Part shown: positions 54,256 through 63,858 of the stretch, one piece after another
Position numbering within the stretch: the stretch's first letter is position 1
How the letters are laid out: every line of letters starts with the position of its first letter
Origin: Legionella maioricensis
GTDB taxonomy: Bacteria > Pseudomonadota > Gammaproteobacteria > Legionellales > Legionellaceae
Assembly (NCBI RefSeq): GCF_023618015.1
Contig: NZ_JAJKBJ010000019.1
Location: 1 to 64,000 of the forward strand
Length of the DNA stretch: 64,000 bases
Direction of reading: 5' to 3'
Notes under the pieces: model-generated
The model's input: only the letters and a program-made list of their open reading frames with translations
Databases searched by the model: none
Told to the model about the DNA's origin: nothing
Program-made: the position numbers and the translations under genes

Positions 54256-55239
54256 ATGCGAGAAACCTCTTTGAGTTGGCAGAAAATTTTAGCACAAGGG
54301 TTCACTTCAGCAAGTGACTTATTAAGTTTTTTAGAATTGCCAATAATTAATGGTAGTTTATTAGCAGAAAAACAATTTTCCAGTCGTATTCCCTTGGGAT
54401 TTGCGAAACGCATGCAAAAAGGAAATCCTAACGATCCTTTATTGTTACAAGTGCTGGCTGGAGAAGAGGAGCTGAATGAGCAGGAAGGTTATGGCGTTGA
54501 TCCCCTCATTGAATTAAATACCATTCCTATCAAGGGTCTGATTCATAAATACCACGGACGGGTATTATTAACATTAACCGGTATTTGTGCCGTGAATTGT
54601 CGTTATTGTTTTAGAAGACACTTCCCTTATCAGGGCAATAATCCAGGACGAAATGGCTGGAAGGACGTCTGTAACTATATCGCTAACGATCCCAGTATTA
54701 CGGAGGTTATTTTAAGTGGAGGAGATCCTTTACTCGCTTCTGATGTCGTTTTAGCCGAATTGATTCACCAATTGGAATCTATTCCACATGTACACACTTT
54801 ACGTATTCATACGCGTATTCCTATAGTGTTTCCCGAGCGAATAGATAAGGGATTAATCGCATTATTGGCAGCAACGCGGTTTAAAAAAATTGTGGTATTG
54901 CATTGCAATCATTCCCAGGAGCTAGATGAGCACGTGCGCCAAGCCTGTCTTGATTTGCAACAAGCCGGTTGTCTTTTATTAAATCAAGCGGTTCTATTAC
55001 GGGGTATCAATGACAATGCGGCCACTTTAGCGGCATTAAGTCAGTCTTTATTTGCTTATGACATCCTGCCTTATTATTTGCACTTGTTAGATAAGGTAAA
55101 AGGTGCCGCTCATTTTGATGTTCCCTTTGCTACGGCACAAGCTATTTATCAACAACTGCAAAGTCTCTTGCCCGGCTATTTATTACCGCGCCTGGCTCGT
55201 GAAGAACCAGGGAAATCCAGTAAGACTTTATTGCTTTAA
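54256..55239 (+). CDS. epmB: EF-P beta-lysylation protein EpmB (lysine 2,3-aminomutase)
   Basis: 327 residues. Radical SAM enzyme that turns L-lysine into beta-lysine for attachment to EF-P. CxxxCxxC cluster at Cys111-Cys115-Cys118 (GICAVNCRYCFRR), followed by VILSGGDPLL and PYYLHLLDKVKGAAHFDV, typical of lysine 2,3-aminomutase/EpmB. Length close to the E. coli protein (342). Start ATG 54256 is the first in the frame after a TAA. Divergent partner of efp. No EpmA gene in the window. Confidence 0.94.
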   Translation: MRETSLSWQKILAQGFTSASDLLSFLELPIINGSLLAEKQFSSRIPLGFAKRMQKGNPNDPLLLQVLAGEEELNEQEGYGVDPLIELNTIPIKGLIHKYHGRVLLTLTGICAVNCRYCFRRHFPYQGNNPGRNGWKDVCNYIANDPSITEVILSGGDPLLASDVVLAELIHQLESIPHVHTLRIHTRIPIVFPERIDKGLIALLAATRFKKIVVLHCNHSQELDEHVRQACLDLQQAGCLLLNQAVLLRGINDNAATLAALSQSLFAYDILPYYLHLLDKVKGAAHFDVPFATAQAIYQQLQSLLPGYLLPRLAREEPGKSSKTLLL

Positions 55240-55246
55240 AAGAGAC

Positions 55247-57313
55247 TTACACGGAGTCGTCTTCGTAAAGTTTTATTAATTTTTCCTGAGCACAGTTGCT
55301 CCCCTGGACATTAGGCTTGTAGGTTCCATCACTTTGCATTTCCCAGGTGTGACTATTATCTTTGAGGTAGTTTTTTATGATTTCTTGCTTGATTCTCTTT
55401 TTGCATTGTTCATCAAGAATTGGAAACATTATTTCAATGCGATGGTATAAATTTCTTTCCATAAGGTCCGCGCTGGAGCAAAAATAATGCTCTTCCTCAT
55501 TAATGCGAAAATAATATATTCGATGATGCTCCAGAAAACGTCCAATAAAGGACAAGACGCGAATGTTGTCCGATACGCCGTGCAACCCGGGTTTTAAACA
55601 ACAGACACCACGAACCAGCAAATTAATTTTGACTCCGGCCTGAGATGCTCGATATAAAGCCTGGATTATTACTTTATCGGTTAATCCGTTTACTTTGAGC
55701 ATTATTTCAGTTTCCACGCCTTCTGCAGCGGCAATACTGCATTGTTCTATATACTGTAATAAAGTTTTTTGTAAGGTAAACGGTGAATGACTCAACGCTT
55801 TTAACTTTACCACTTTTCCAAGCCCGGTAAGCTGCTGAAAAATGATTTGCGTGTCTGAGGCTATTGTCGGTTCACAGGTTAATAAACCGATGTCAGTATA
55901 ACGTTTAGCCGTTTGCTCATGGTAGTTACCAGTGCTTAAATGCACGTAACGTTTTAATTTGCCATGGGTTCGTCTGACCACCAAAGTCATTTTGGCATGG
56001 GTTTTATAACCGACCACCCCATAGAGCACCAACACCCCTGCGGCATGCAGCTTGTTGGCTAATTTCAAGTTGGATTCTTCATCAAAGCGGGCTCGTAATT
56101 CAATGACTGCGGTTACTTCTTTTCCTGAATGGGCTGCATTCACCAAGGCGTCAACCATGACTGAACCAGAATGAGTACGATACAGGGTTTGGTTAATGGC
56201 CAGCACATGGGGGTCTGCTGCGGCTTGTCGCACAAAATCAATAACTAAGTCAAAACTTTGATAAGGATGGTGAAGCAATATATCTTGTTCATCCAGTACA
56301 TTGAATAAATTTCGTTCCGATTTTGGGAACTTGGGGTACTGGGCAGTAAATGGGGGGTAATTTAAATCAGGTCTGTCGATACTGTTAATGGCACTGGTAT
56401 AGCGTTGTAAATTAACCGGCCCATCACAATAATAGGTATCTTCATGGCGCAAATGATATTTCTGCAGCAAAAAGTCTATTATCTTTTCAGGACATTTATG
56501 CTCAATTTCCAATCGGACTACATGTCCGTAATGACGGGAAAAAATTTCTCGTTGTACCGCTTGAGCCAAGTCATCAATTTCTTCTTCTCTTAAAAACAAA
56601 TCACTGTTACGGGTCAAGCGGAAAGAATAACAGCCACTTATTTCCATCCCGGGGAATAAACTATTGGCATGTGTTTTAATAATAGAAGATAAATAAACAA
56701 AATAGTGAGCGTCCCCACACATTTCTGAAGGCAAATGGATCATGCGCGGTATGGAGCGTGGGGCATGCACTACCGCGTAATTAATATTACGGTCAAAGGC
56801 ATCTTTCCCGCTTAAAGAAATGATAAAGTTCAAACTTTTATTGATGAGTTTGGGAAGGGGGTGCGCTAAATCAAGAGCGATAGGACTGACAACCGGTAGA
56901 ATTTCATGTTTAAAATAATGTTTAGCCCATAAATGGATGTCGTCGGTCCACTGATGTGTCTCCAGAAAGTGAATGTTTTCTTTGCGTAAAGCAGGTAATA
57001 GCTGTTTGTTAAATATATTGTATAACTGATCGATCAGCACATGGGCTCGTTGGCTAATCTGGCTATAAGCTTCATCAGAGCGTAAACCATCTATAGTTAA
57101 CTTTCCTGAAGACAAGGCAATTTTTTCTTTAAGACCTGCAACCCGTATTTCAAAAAACTCGTCCAGATTACTACTGCAAATACTGAGAAAACGCATTCTT
57201 TCCAATAAAGGAACGCGCTCATCATTAGCCAGCATAAGCACTCGCTGATTAAAAGCTATAGCTGAGAACTCTCTATTAATATAATATTCCGGGTTATCCA
57301 ACATAGTGTCCAT
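55247..57313 (-). CDS. ppk: Polyphosphate kinase 1
   Basis: 688 residues, full length. Makes long-chain polyphosphate from ATP. N-terminal NREFSAIAFNQRVL, FLSICSSNLDEFFEIRV, then HHPYQSFD, the ATP-site region with the phospho-His in VGYKTHAKMTLVVRR, STGNYHEQTAKRYTDIGLLT, and LVRGVCCLKPG are all as in PPK1. It ends 7 bases from the end of epmB on the other strand. May be last gene of an operon with the two genes upstream. Confidence 0.96.
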   Translation of the reverse strand: MDTMLDNPEYYINREFSAIAFNQRVLMLANDERVPLLERMRFLSICSSNLDEFFEIRVAGLKEKIALSSGKLTIDGLRSDEAYSQISQRAHVLIDQLYNIFNKQLLPALRKENIHFLETHQWTDDIHLWAKHYFKHEILPVVSPIALDLAHPLPKLINKSLNFIISLSGKDAFDRNINYAVVHAPRSIPRMIHLPSEMCGDAHYFVYLSSIIKTHANSLFPGMEISGCYSFRLTRNSDLFLREEEIDDLAQAVQREIFSRHYGHVVRLEIEHKCPEKIIDFLLQKYHLRHEDTYYCDGPVNLQRYTSAINSIDRPDLNYPPFTAQYPKFPKSERNLFNVLDEQDILLHHPYQSFDLVIDFVRQAAADPHVLAINQTLYRTHSGSVMVDALVNAAHSGKEVTAVIELRARFDEESNLKLANKLHAAGVLVLYGVVGYKTHAKMTLVVRRTHGKLKRYVHLSTGNYHEQTAKRYTDIGLLTCEPTIASDTQIIFQQLTGLGKVVKLKALSHSPFTLQKTLLQYIEQCSIAAAEGVETEIMLKVNGLTDKVIIQALYRASQAGVKINLLVRGVCCLKPGLHGVSDNIRVLSFIGRFLEHHRIYYFRINEEEHYFCSSADLMERNLYHRIEIMFPILDEQCKKRIKQEIIKNYLKDNSHTWEMQSDGTYKPNVQGSNCAQEKLIKLYEDDSV

Positions 57314-57436
57314 AGGTCACTTCATTTCCTTTTTATAAAATCAAAGTAGTGGCGTATTTATAAATGCTGCTTACCTGCCCAGGCTCATCTGATTTTTTCC
57401 TGATTTTGTAAAAAGCAGGATGAGGCCCTAATTTGC

Positions 57437-57970
57437 TTAACGAACCAAAAAAAAACAAACTGCAATAAAAGCAATAAATCCATAAAAGGGGGATAAGTTC
57501 CAAAAGGCCAAGGCCAGGAAAAATACCGCACACATAATGGCAATTGGAATAGAGAAATGCATATTCACCACACCTTGTGCAACAGAAAATGTTGCCGCAG
57601 CTAATAATGCTAAACCACCATATTGAACCGATATCATGATTTTACGGGTGGTTGGTCCATTATGAGAAGTCAGCCAGTGATAGCCCAATATTGCCATAAC
57701 CAGTCCCGGGAGATTAAGACAAATAACGGCAAGAAACAAGCCTAAAAATCCTGCGGCCTTGTACCCAATAAGTGCTGCTAACTTCACTGCGGTGAGTCCG
57801 GGAAATAAAAAACTTGAGCCTAGCATACCGATGAACTCTTCGTTTCCTACCCAATGCCTGTACTCAACAGCCTCATATTCCAGTAGTTTTAACATGGAAT
57901 TGCCGCCACCTAAAGAGATTAGGCCAATTTTGCCAAAGCTGTAAATGACGTCTAACAGAGTTTTGATCAT
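57437..57970 (-). CDS. Chromate transporter, single (half-size) ChrA domain
   Basis: 177 residues with about five membrane segments. Start LLDVIYSFGKIGLISLGGGNSM matches the ChrA motif (FxxIGxxxxGGG). SSFLFPGLTAVKLAALIGYKAAG follows. Half-size ChrA proteins usually occur as pairs; only one is seen here, 123 bases upstream of ppk. Overlaps the next gene upstream by four bases (ATGA), so both are co-translated. Chromate export is the family activity; chromate may not be its natural substrate. Confidence 0.75.
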   Translation of the reverse strand: MIKTLLDVIYSFGKIGLISLGGGNSMLKLLEYEAVEYRHWVGNEEFIGMLGSSFLFPGLTAVKLAALIGYKAAGFLGLFLAVICLNLPGLVMAILGYHWLTSHNGPTTRKIMISVQYGGLALLAAATFSVAQGVVNMHFSIPIAIMCAVFFLALAFWNLSPFYGFIAFIAVCFFLVR

Positions 57971-58587
57971 GATTTTATTATACTTTTTAAAAAGGTCACA
58001 TAGTCGCAGGAAACGGGCTTATCCAGCAAGTGTTCGCTAATTGTTTCTACCAAATAGAGTGATCTTCCTTCAACACATAGGCTGAAATACACTTTATTAT
58101 TGACTTCAAGTCGAGCTAACTCAAGCTTTACGCTTGGAGTGGTAGCAAATTTATAGGTAAACGATTCTTTTTTGACGCATACCTCGATTCCTTTTTCTTG
58201 AGTCATACGTAATATGTTTTGTAACTTAAGAACTGTGGCCGGTTCTTGAACGGGATAATCCTCTACTGCCTCCAGATTTATTTTAGCCCCATATCCAATG
58301 GCATGAGTTGCGTGTTTCAGCGCCGGTTTATAGAGCATTTCATTACGTCGGCGCTTGATGTTGTACAGGCAGTCAGGCAAGAGATAGTAGTAGTCTTCTT
58401 TGTGTTTTTGTTGGTAGTGAGCTATATCGAGCAGGGAGTTATCGAGGATGTGTAGGCTGATGATTTGATCCTCAGGCCAAAAAAAGCGTATTTCCCACTT
58501 CAGGCGGTCTGATTCATTTACCCTGTTTGATAAAGAGAGTGATTTTTTTGTGGAAAATTCAAAATTCCAAACCAGTCTTTGAGTCAT
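57967..58587 (-). CDS. Hypothetical protein, co-translated with ChrA half
   Basis: 206 residues, not recognised. Alternating strands and Lys/Glu/Arg-rich helices (LKWEIRFFWPE, YNIKRRRNEMLYKPALKH, VKLELARLEVNNKVYFSLCVEG) recall beta-barrel enzymes of the CYTH type, but the key motifs are not clear. It is first in the likely operon with the ChrA half and ppk, so a role with phosphate or polyphosphate is possible but only inferred. Confidence 0.55.
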   Translation of the reverse strand: MTQRLVWNFEFSTKKSLSLSNRVNESDRLKWEIRFFWPEDQIISLHILDNSLLDIAHYQQKHKEDYYYLLPDCLYNIKRRRNEMLYKPALKHATHAIGYGAKINLEAVEDYPVQEPATVLKLQNILRMTQEKGIEVCVKKESFTYKFATTPSVKLELARLEVNNKVYFSLCVEGRSLYLVETISEHLLDKPVSCDYVTFLKSIIKS

Positions 58588-58658
58588 GCTGTTTTACCAA
58601 TCCATCAATGTTGATGCGGTTGAGGCGTATAAAAAGTACAAGTTAAGTCTCCTTTTAT

Positions 58659-58792
58659 TAGACTTCTTTCGAAACTCTACTGCAAGGGAGAATTGCTTGG
58701 TCGATACCGCGCTCGAACCCTCATGTACTAGCGTGTACACCTTCGTGTCTCCTCGCGCTTCTCCCCCTGCTGCCAGTTTCGAAAGAAGTCTA
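58659..58792. mobile_element. MITE-like element, 134 bp with 18-bp inverted ends
   Basis: TAGACTTCTTTCGAAACT (58659-58676) and its exact complement (58775-58792) bound a 134-bp element without coding capacity. The ends resemble those of IS-type elements in Legionella-like genomes (from memory). Possible short duplication at the flanks is not certain. It lies between the 58.0-kb gene and fadE. Confidence 0.65.
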
Positions 58793-58883
58793 TTCTTGAT
58801 TTTTGCCACTCGTAAAATGAACTATAAAGAGTATATACTACCTAACTATCCTGCAATAATAAAAAAGCAAAGGAAGAGGGATT

Positions 58884-61322
58884 ATGGCTATCGCATTATT
58901 TTTAATTTATTTGGTATTTACGTTAGTTGTGCTTTACCGGGCAATAAATCCGCTGGTTTGGGGCATCGGAAGCGTTATTTATTTAATTGCGGCTACTTTT
59001 TTTATCGGATTGCCGTTGATTGCCGGTTTATTATTATGGGCAATCATCATTATTGCCATCGTGGTAATCCAAGTTGAGCCCGTACGTATGTTCATTAGTG
59101 ATTATCTATATAAAACTGCTGGTAAAACGATCCCCAAATTATCAAAAACGGAAGAAGAGGCGTTGAATGCCGGAGATACCTGGCTTGAACAGGACATTTT
59201 TATTGGCCAACCCAATTGGGAGCGACTGGCCAGTATTTCCACCCAATTATCCGCGGAAGAACAGTCATTCGTTGATAATGAAACTCAAACTTTATGCAGT
59301 ATGCTTGATGAATGGGAAATTAATCAGGACGGTGATTTGCCTGCTAAAGTATGGACTTACATTAAAGAAAATGGGTTTTTAGGTATGGTTATCCCTAAAG
59401 AGTTTGGGGGTAAGGGGTTTTCGGCGCGAGCGCATTCTGATGTGGTCATGAAAATTGCCAGTCGTTCAGGAGTGGCTGCAGTAACGGTGATGGTCCCCAA
59501 TTCTCTGGGCCCAGGAGAGCTTATCAATTATTATGGAACCGATGAGCAAAAAGCCTATTATCTTCCCCGTTTAGCCAAAGGCATTGATATCCCTTGTTTT
59601 GCTTTGACAGAACCGGGGGCTGGTAGTGATGCTACTTCCATTCAATCCAGCGCCATAGTAGTTAAAAAGACCGTTGAAGGCAAAGCAACACTAGGTCTTA
59701 ATATTACTCTGGATAAACGATGGATTACTCTGGCACCCATCGCAACTTTGATCGGATTGGCGGTAAACCTAAAAGATCCAGATGGTTTATTGAAAGGAGA
59801 GGGTCAGGAAGGAATAACCTGTTTATTAATTCCTCGCGATACAGAAAATCTGGAAATTGGTAATAGACATTTACCTGCTGATCAACCCTTTATGAATGGT
59901 ACTGTGCGTGGGAAAGATATTTTTGTTCCCATTACCACCATTATTGGCGGACAGAAGCGGGCGGGTACTGGATGGCAAATGCTCGTCGAGTGTTTATCAA
60001 TAGGGCGCTCTATTTCTTTGCCAGCACTAGGAGCTGCATCTTCTTCCATATCTTATTTAACAACAGGGGCTTTTGCCCGCATTCGTCGCCAGTTTAATGT
60101 CGAAATTGCCCAATTTGAAGGAGTGGCGGAAAAACTGGCTGAAATTGCTGGATTAAACTATTTAATTAATTCAACTCGTTTATTAACTGTTGCCGCGGTC
60201 AATGAACATAAAAAGCCTTCAGTCGCATCAGCCATTACTAAATATTTTAATACGGAACTGGCAAGAATAGTGGTTAATTCAGCTATGGACGTCCATGCGG
60301 GACGTGGCGTTGTCGTTGGACCACGTAATTATTTAACCAGCTTTTATCAAGGTGTTCCTGTCTCCATTACGGTAGAAGGAGCTAATGTGATGTCAAGAAA
60401 CCTGTTGATTTTTGGTCAGGGTTCTATGGCCTGTCATCCCTTTATTCGCGATGAGTTTTATGCTGTTTCAGCTGAGAATAAAGAGGCCTTTAGAGTGCTT
60501 ATTTGGAAGCATATCCACTATTTTATGCAAAATCTTGCTAAAACGATTTGTTCTGCATGGACGGGGGGCTTATTTATTTCTGCTCCGCATAACTCCATGA
60601 AGTGGGAGTACAAACGCTTGGCACGTTTAAGCCATGCTTATGCTTGGCTTGCCGATTTGTCCTTAATTTATTTAGGCGGTGATTTAAAACGCAAGGAGCG
60701 ATTATCAGCACGTCTTGCCGACGGCATGTCTTATCTTTATATGGCTATGGCTGTCTTACGCAATGTGCAAATGAATGAAGATCATGCGGATGAACAATTG
60801 CATGCTAAATGGGCAGTCACTTACTGTTTTTATCAGGCTCAAAAATCATTGATTGCCTTGTGTCAGAATTTTCCCTCCCGCCCCTTAGGCTTTTTAATGC
60901 GCTTATTGGCTTTTCCTTTTGGACAAACCATGCGCTATCCCACGGATAAACTGGAGCAAAAATTAGCTCATTTAATGACCGGAAATAACCACTATCGCGA
61001 CAGAATGAAGAATTTTGTCTATCTTAGCGGGGATGCCAAACAACCTGTAGATAGAATGGAGCATGCACTGCAGTTAATTATCCAAACCGATGGCTTGTCT
61101 GAGAAAGTAAATGATTTGAAGCGCTATAAATTCGGTGCATTAAAGGCGAAACTGCAAGAAAAAGTTGCAAAAAATGAATTGACCCAACAAGAGATGAATG
61201 ATGTGCTGGCGGTTGAAGATGCCCGTTGGGATGCGATTTTGGTGGATGAATTTACTTTTGATTCAATGAAAAAGAAAACGTTTGGTTCAGTTATCGATAG
61301 TATTAAATCGCCATTGATGTAA
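58884..61322 (+). CDS. fadE: Acyl-CoA dehydrogenase FadE
   Basis: 812 residues, almost the length of E. coli FadE (814). First step of beta-oxidation. N-terminal membrane part (about 1-75, three hydrophobic segments), then the dehydrogenase: GYxGKGF-like FGGKGFSARAHSD, CFALTEPGAGSDATS (FAD/substrate), GRSISLPALG and a C-terminal DUF1974 region (from about 500). The ATG at 58884 is preceded by AAGGAAGAGGGATT. Single gene on the plus strand. Confidence 0.94.
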   Translation: MAIALFLIYLVFTLVVLYRAINPLVWGIGSVIYLIAATFFIGLPLIAGLLLWAIIIIAIVVIQVEPVRMFISDYLYKTAGKTIPKLSKTEEEALNAGDTWLEQDIFIGQPNWERLASISTQLSAEEQSFVDNETQTLCSMLDEWEINQDGDLPAKVWTYIKENGFLGMVIPKEFGGKGFSARAHSDVVMKIASRSGVAAVTVMVPNSLGPGELINYYGTDEQKAYYLPRLAKGIDIPCFALTEPGAGSDATSIQSSAIVVKKTVEGKATLGLNITLDKRWITLAPIATLIGLAVNLKDPDGLLKGEGQEGITCLLIPRDTENLEIGNRHLPADQPFMNGTVRGKDIFVPITTIIGGQKRAGTGWQMLVECLSIGRSISLPALGAASSSISYLTTGAFARIRRQFNVEIAQFEGVAEKLAEIAGLNYLINSTRLLTVAAVNEHKKPSVASAITKYFNTELARIVVNSAMDVHAGRGVVVGPRNYLTSFYQGVPVSITVEGANVMSRNLLIFGQGSMACHPFIRDEFYAVSAENKEAFRVLIWKHIHYFMQNLAKTICSAWTGGLFISAPHNSMKWEYKRLARLSHAYAWLADLSLIYLGGDLKRKERLSARLADGMSYLYMAMAVLRNVQMNEDHADEQLHAKWAVTYCFYQAQKSLIALCQNFPSRPLGFLMRLLAFPFGQTMRYPTDKLEQKLAHLMTGNNHYRDRMKNFVYLSGDAKQPVDRMEHALQLIIQTDGLSEKVNDLKRYKFGALKAKLQEKVAKNELTQQEMNDVLAVEDARWDAILVDEFTFDSMKKKTFGSVIDSIKSPLM

Positions 61323-61359
61323 GTTTTTACATTCTTTTAACATCTAGCCTTAGAACCAG

Positions 61360-61390
61360 TTGCCAGTATATGGCGCTGGTTTGCTATAAT
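61360..61390 (+). promoter_or_regulatory. Promoter with extended -10 for the gene at 61443
   Basis: TTGCCA (61360-61365) and TATAAT (61385-61390) with TGC just before (extended -10). The 19-base spacer is long, but TGn compensates. Confidence 0.45.
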
Positions 61391-61442
61391 CAAAGCATCC
61401 GCTCTGTGATTCTATAGAATAATCTATAAGAGAAAAATAAAT

Positions 61443-62225
61443 ATGAAAGCAAAAAGAACACTACCTCCAAACCTGAAAGAAATTCTTCTGGATGCCATGA
61501 GCGTTGCAGAAACATCGATAGAAGCAGCGCATTATTTGGCAGTCCAGTTTAAACAGCTCTTAACTGATGCAAAGATGTTGGAGCAATGTGACGATATCAT
61601 GAGAAAAGTACAGGACTTTGCCAAGTATACGGAGTTTAAATTACTTTCCAGTTCTCAACCATGGCTTGGTCAGATGGCTGAGAATTCTGCTTTCAAAAAT
61701 ATGCAGGCCAATATGGCAACGGAAGCTGCGAAAAAGCTGGAAAGTTTTGGTCTAGGAGCCGGAAAAGAAATAAGCTTCGATTTTGCGGTCAATGAGCAAA
61801 CTTCTGAATTCAGGCGCGGCTCATCTGAAGGAGGAAAAGCACTTCCCTCTTCAGCAGTTGATTCTGTTGATATAGCATTTAATGCATGGCTTGCTGAAAA
61901 AAATATCAGGAGCGTGGAAAGTGCTTTATATGAAACCACTCCAGATGGCAAAGTAAAGCTCGATGCGCAAGGCAAACAGGTCAAAGCAAATCCTGAAGAG
62001 GTGACAAAATTAATTAATGACCCGGAACAGGGTTTTGCAAAATATATGGAAGCCAAAGGAATTAAAGTTAGCTGCCATGAACAGGAATTCCCCACTGCAG
62101 AAAAAGACATTAAAGCACAACAAGCACTTAAAGAAGCCATTAAAGCCGCTCCAACGGCTAACGTTCCTGAGACTACGCCTGGGGAGGCAGTAGAACCTCA
62201 AACCACCATGAGAACAGGTGGTTAG
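61443..62225 (+). CDS. Hypothetical protein, effector-like C-terminus
   Basis: 260 residues, not recognised. Mostly helical; AETSIEAAHYLAVQFKQLL and AFKNMQANMATEAAKKLESF are amphipathic. From about 215 the tail is rich in Lys, Ala, Glu, Pro and Thr (KDIKAQQALKEAIKAAPTAN), with many polar residues near the end, as in Dot/Icm-secreted proteins (weak). It overlaps the end of murU by four bases on the other strand. AAGAGAAAAATAAAT precedes the ATG. Confidence 0.5.
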   Translation: MKAKRTLPPNLKEILLDAMSVAETSIEAAHYLAVQFKQLLTDAKMLEQCDDIMRKVQDFAKYTEFKLLSSSQPWLGQMAENSAFKNMQANMATEAAKKLESFGLGAGKEISFDFAVNEQTSEFRRGSSEGGKALPSSAVDSVDIAFNAWLAEKNIRSVESALYETTPDGKVKLDAQGKQVKANPEEVTKLINDPEQGFAKYMEAKGIKVSCHEQEFPTAEKDIKAQQALKEAIKAAPTANVPETTPGEAVEPQTTMRTGG

Positions 62226-62881
62226 ATGTTATTTGCCGCACTTAACCTTTCAATAGAGCCTATATCAAACCAGAAACCTTGATGTAGGCTTGCAGTTGCT
62301 TTATTTTGCCCTACATAATCCCGAATCAAAGGGGCCACAGAATAGCGCCCCGGGGTACACCCAGCGAATATTTGGGGATGATAACAGGCTATGCCTGCAA
62401 AGGTATAATCACATGATGAGTTGGTCGGCTGAGTGCCATTAATTAGACCAAAATCGCCATGATGAAGGAGTGCCGGATTTTTATTAATCAGGATAAGATG
62501 AAGAAAATCCACCTGTTCCAATTGAATTTGTTTGAAATCAAAATCAGTATAAATATCCGCATTGACCGTAATAAAGGGTTGATTGGCAAAAAAGGGCAGC
62601 GCTTGAACGATTCCCCCTCCTGTTTCAAGTCCGCCTGGGGGTTCTGGTGAATAACTGATTTCCACGCCCCATCGCCTGCCATCACCTAAATAGTGGCGAA
62701 TTTGTCCGCCAAGATAGGCATGATTGATGACTATTTGCTTAAATCCGGCATTCGCCAAATTAATTACATGATGCTCAATTAATGGTTTACCCTTTACTAT
62801 GCATAAAGCTTTAGGGCGTGTTTCAGTCAATGGTTTTAAACGCTCTCCTCGCCCGGCAGCCAAGATCATTGCAACACTCAT
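62222..62881 (-). CDS. murU: MurNAc-1-phosphate uridylyltransferase (cell-wall recycling)
   Basis: 219 residues. Nucleotidyltransferase with AMILAAGRGERLKPLTETRPKAL (about 4-26, the sugar-nucleotide signature GxGxRxxPLTxxxPK), Lys at the substrate site, GLETGGGI (about 83) and VNADIY (metal Asp). Forms UDP-MurNAc from MurNAc-1-P. The four-base overlap with the upstream kinase gene fixes the assignment to MurU. The pair recycles peptidoglycan sugars and bypasses de novo UDP-MurNAc, which can confer intrinsic fosfomycin resistance (known in Pseudomonas). Confidence 0.88.
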   Translation of the reverse strand: MSVAMILAAGRGERLKPLTETRPKALCIVKGKPLIEHHVINLANAGFKQIVINHAYLGGQIRHYLGDGRRWGVEISYSPEPPGGLETGGGIVQALPFFANQPFITVNADIYTDFDFKQIQLEQVDFLHLILINKNPALLHHGDFGLINGTQPTNSSCDYTFAGIACYHPQIFAGCTPGRYSVAPLIRDYVGQNKATASLHQGFWFDIGSIERLSAANNI

Positions 62882-63858
62882 GGTAAGAGGACTCTTTTTT
62901 GGAGAAAATGGAAGAAGGGATGCAGGTCCTCATAAATTTCACTACACTCAAGGACATACTTTAAAGTAAGGGGGAGATTAGCGAGATATCCTGCTTTGTT
63001 ATCCCGTAAATACAAGCGACTAAAAATCCCTAAAACTTTCAAATGTCTTTGCAGGCCACACAAATCAAAGGCTCGAATAAATTCAGCTAAAGAATAATTA
63101 CGGGCCAGGTCACTACGGGAATGAAAGAACGCAACCCATTCTAGAACCTGTTCTCTAGGCCAAGAAATATAGCAATCCTTCAGTAAAGAAACCAGGTCAT
63201 AGGTTAATGGCCCCCGCATTGCATCCTGAAAATCGATAACCCCCAAAACACCTTCTTCTTGCTTATTGATTAACATTAAATTTCGCGAATGGTAATCACG
63301 ATGAATAAACGTTAACGGTTGATTTGATACTTCTGTTGCAATCCACTCCATAGTTTTTTGCACTAATAGGCACTCGTCTTCAGCCAAATTCAGGGAAAGA
63401 TATGCTTTAAAAAACCATTCAGGACATAAATTCATTTCTTTTAACATGAATGCTCTATCAAAAGAAGGAAGCTTAGGATCATTACTCGAGCATTGTTGAA
63501 TTTTAAATAAGGTATTTATGGCTTCATGATAATAGCTATTAACCGTTTCGGCACGCAGTTTATCTAAAAGAAGCTGGTCGCCAAAGTCACTTAGCAGTAA
63601 AAAGCCTTGTTCCTTATTTATGGCCAGGATTTCTGGCGTGCAAACGTTGGCTTTAGCCAGTATCTTGGCTACATGCACAAAAGGTTCTATATCTTCTTTT
63701 TCCGGTGGAGCATCCATAATAACCTGAGTTGACCCTTTAGCATTGAGGCGAAAATACCTTCTGAAACTGGCATCGCCGGCTAAAGCAGTCAGGGTAAAGT
63801 CTTTATGTTTAATCGTATCGATTAGCCACTCTTTCAGTGCGTTTTCTCTTTCATGCAT
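62878..63858 (-). CDS. amgK: N-acetylmuramate/N-acetylglucosamine anomeric kinase AmgK
   Basis: 326 residues from ATG 63858 (GGGAAGTATAGC upstream); the 16-codon extension to 63906 is rejected. Aminoglycoside-phosphotransferase fold: ALAGDASFRRYFRL, MDAPPEKEDIEPF, catalytic loop IHRDYHSRNLML (Asp about 196) and metal Asp in VIDFQDAMRGP. Phosphorylates MurNAc or GlcNAc at C1 for MurU. Overlaps murU by four bases. The spacing and strand suggest a divergent gene (often lptD in other species) beyond 64 kb. Confidence 0.88.
   Translation of the reverse strand: MHERENALKEWLIDTIKHKDFTLTALAGDASFRRYFRLNAKGSTQVIMDAPPEKEDIEPFVHVAKILAKANVCTPEILAINKEQGFLLLSDFGDQLLLDKLRAETVNSYYHEAINTLFKIQQCSSNDPKLPSFDRAFMLKEMNLCPEWFFKAYLSLNLAEDECLLVQKTMEWIATEVSNQPLTFIHRDYHSRNLMLINKQEEGVLGVIDFQDAMRGPLTYDLVSLLKDCYISWPREQVLEWVAFFHSRSDLARNYSLAEFIRAFDLCGLQRHLKVLGIFSRLYLRDNKAGYLANLPLTLKYVLECSEIYEDLHPFFHFLQKRVLLP

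Noticed and set aside
58586-59077. Plus-strand ORF of 163 codons
   Set aside because: Runs through the MITE-like element and into fadE in another frame; composition is not protein-like.
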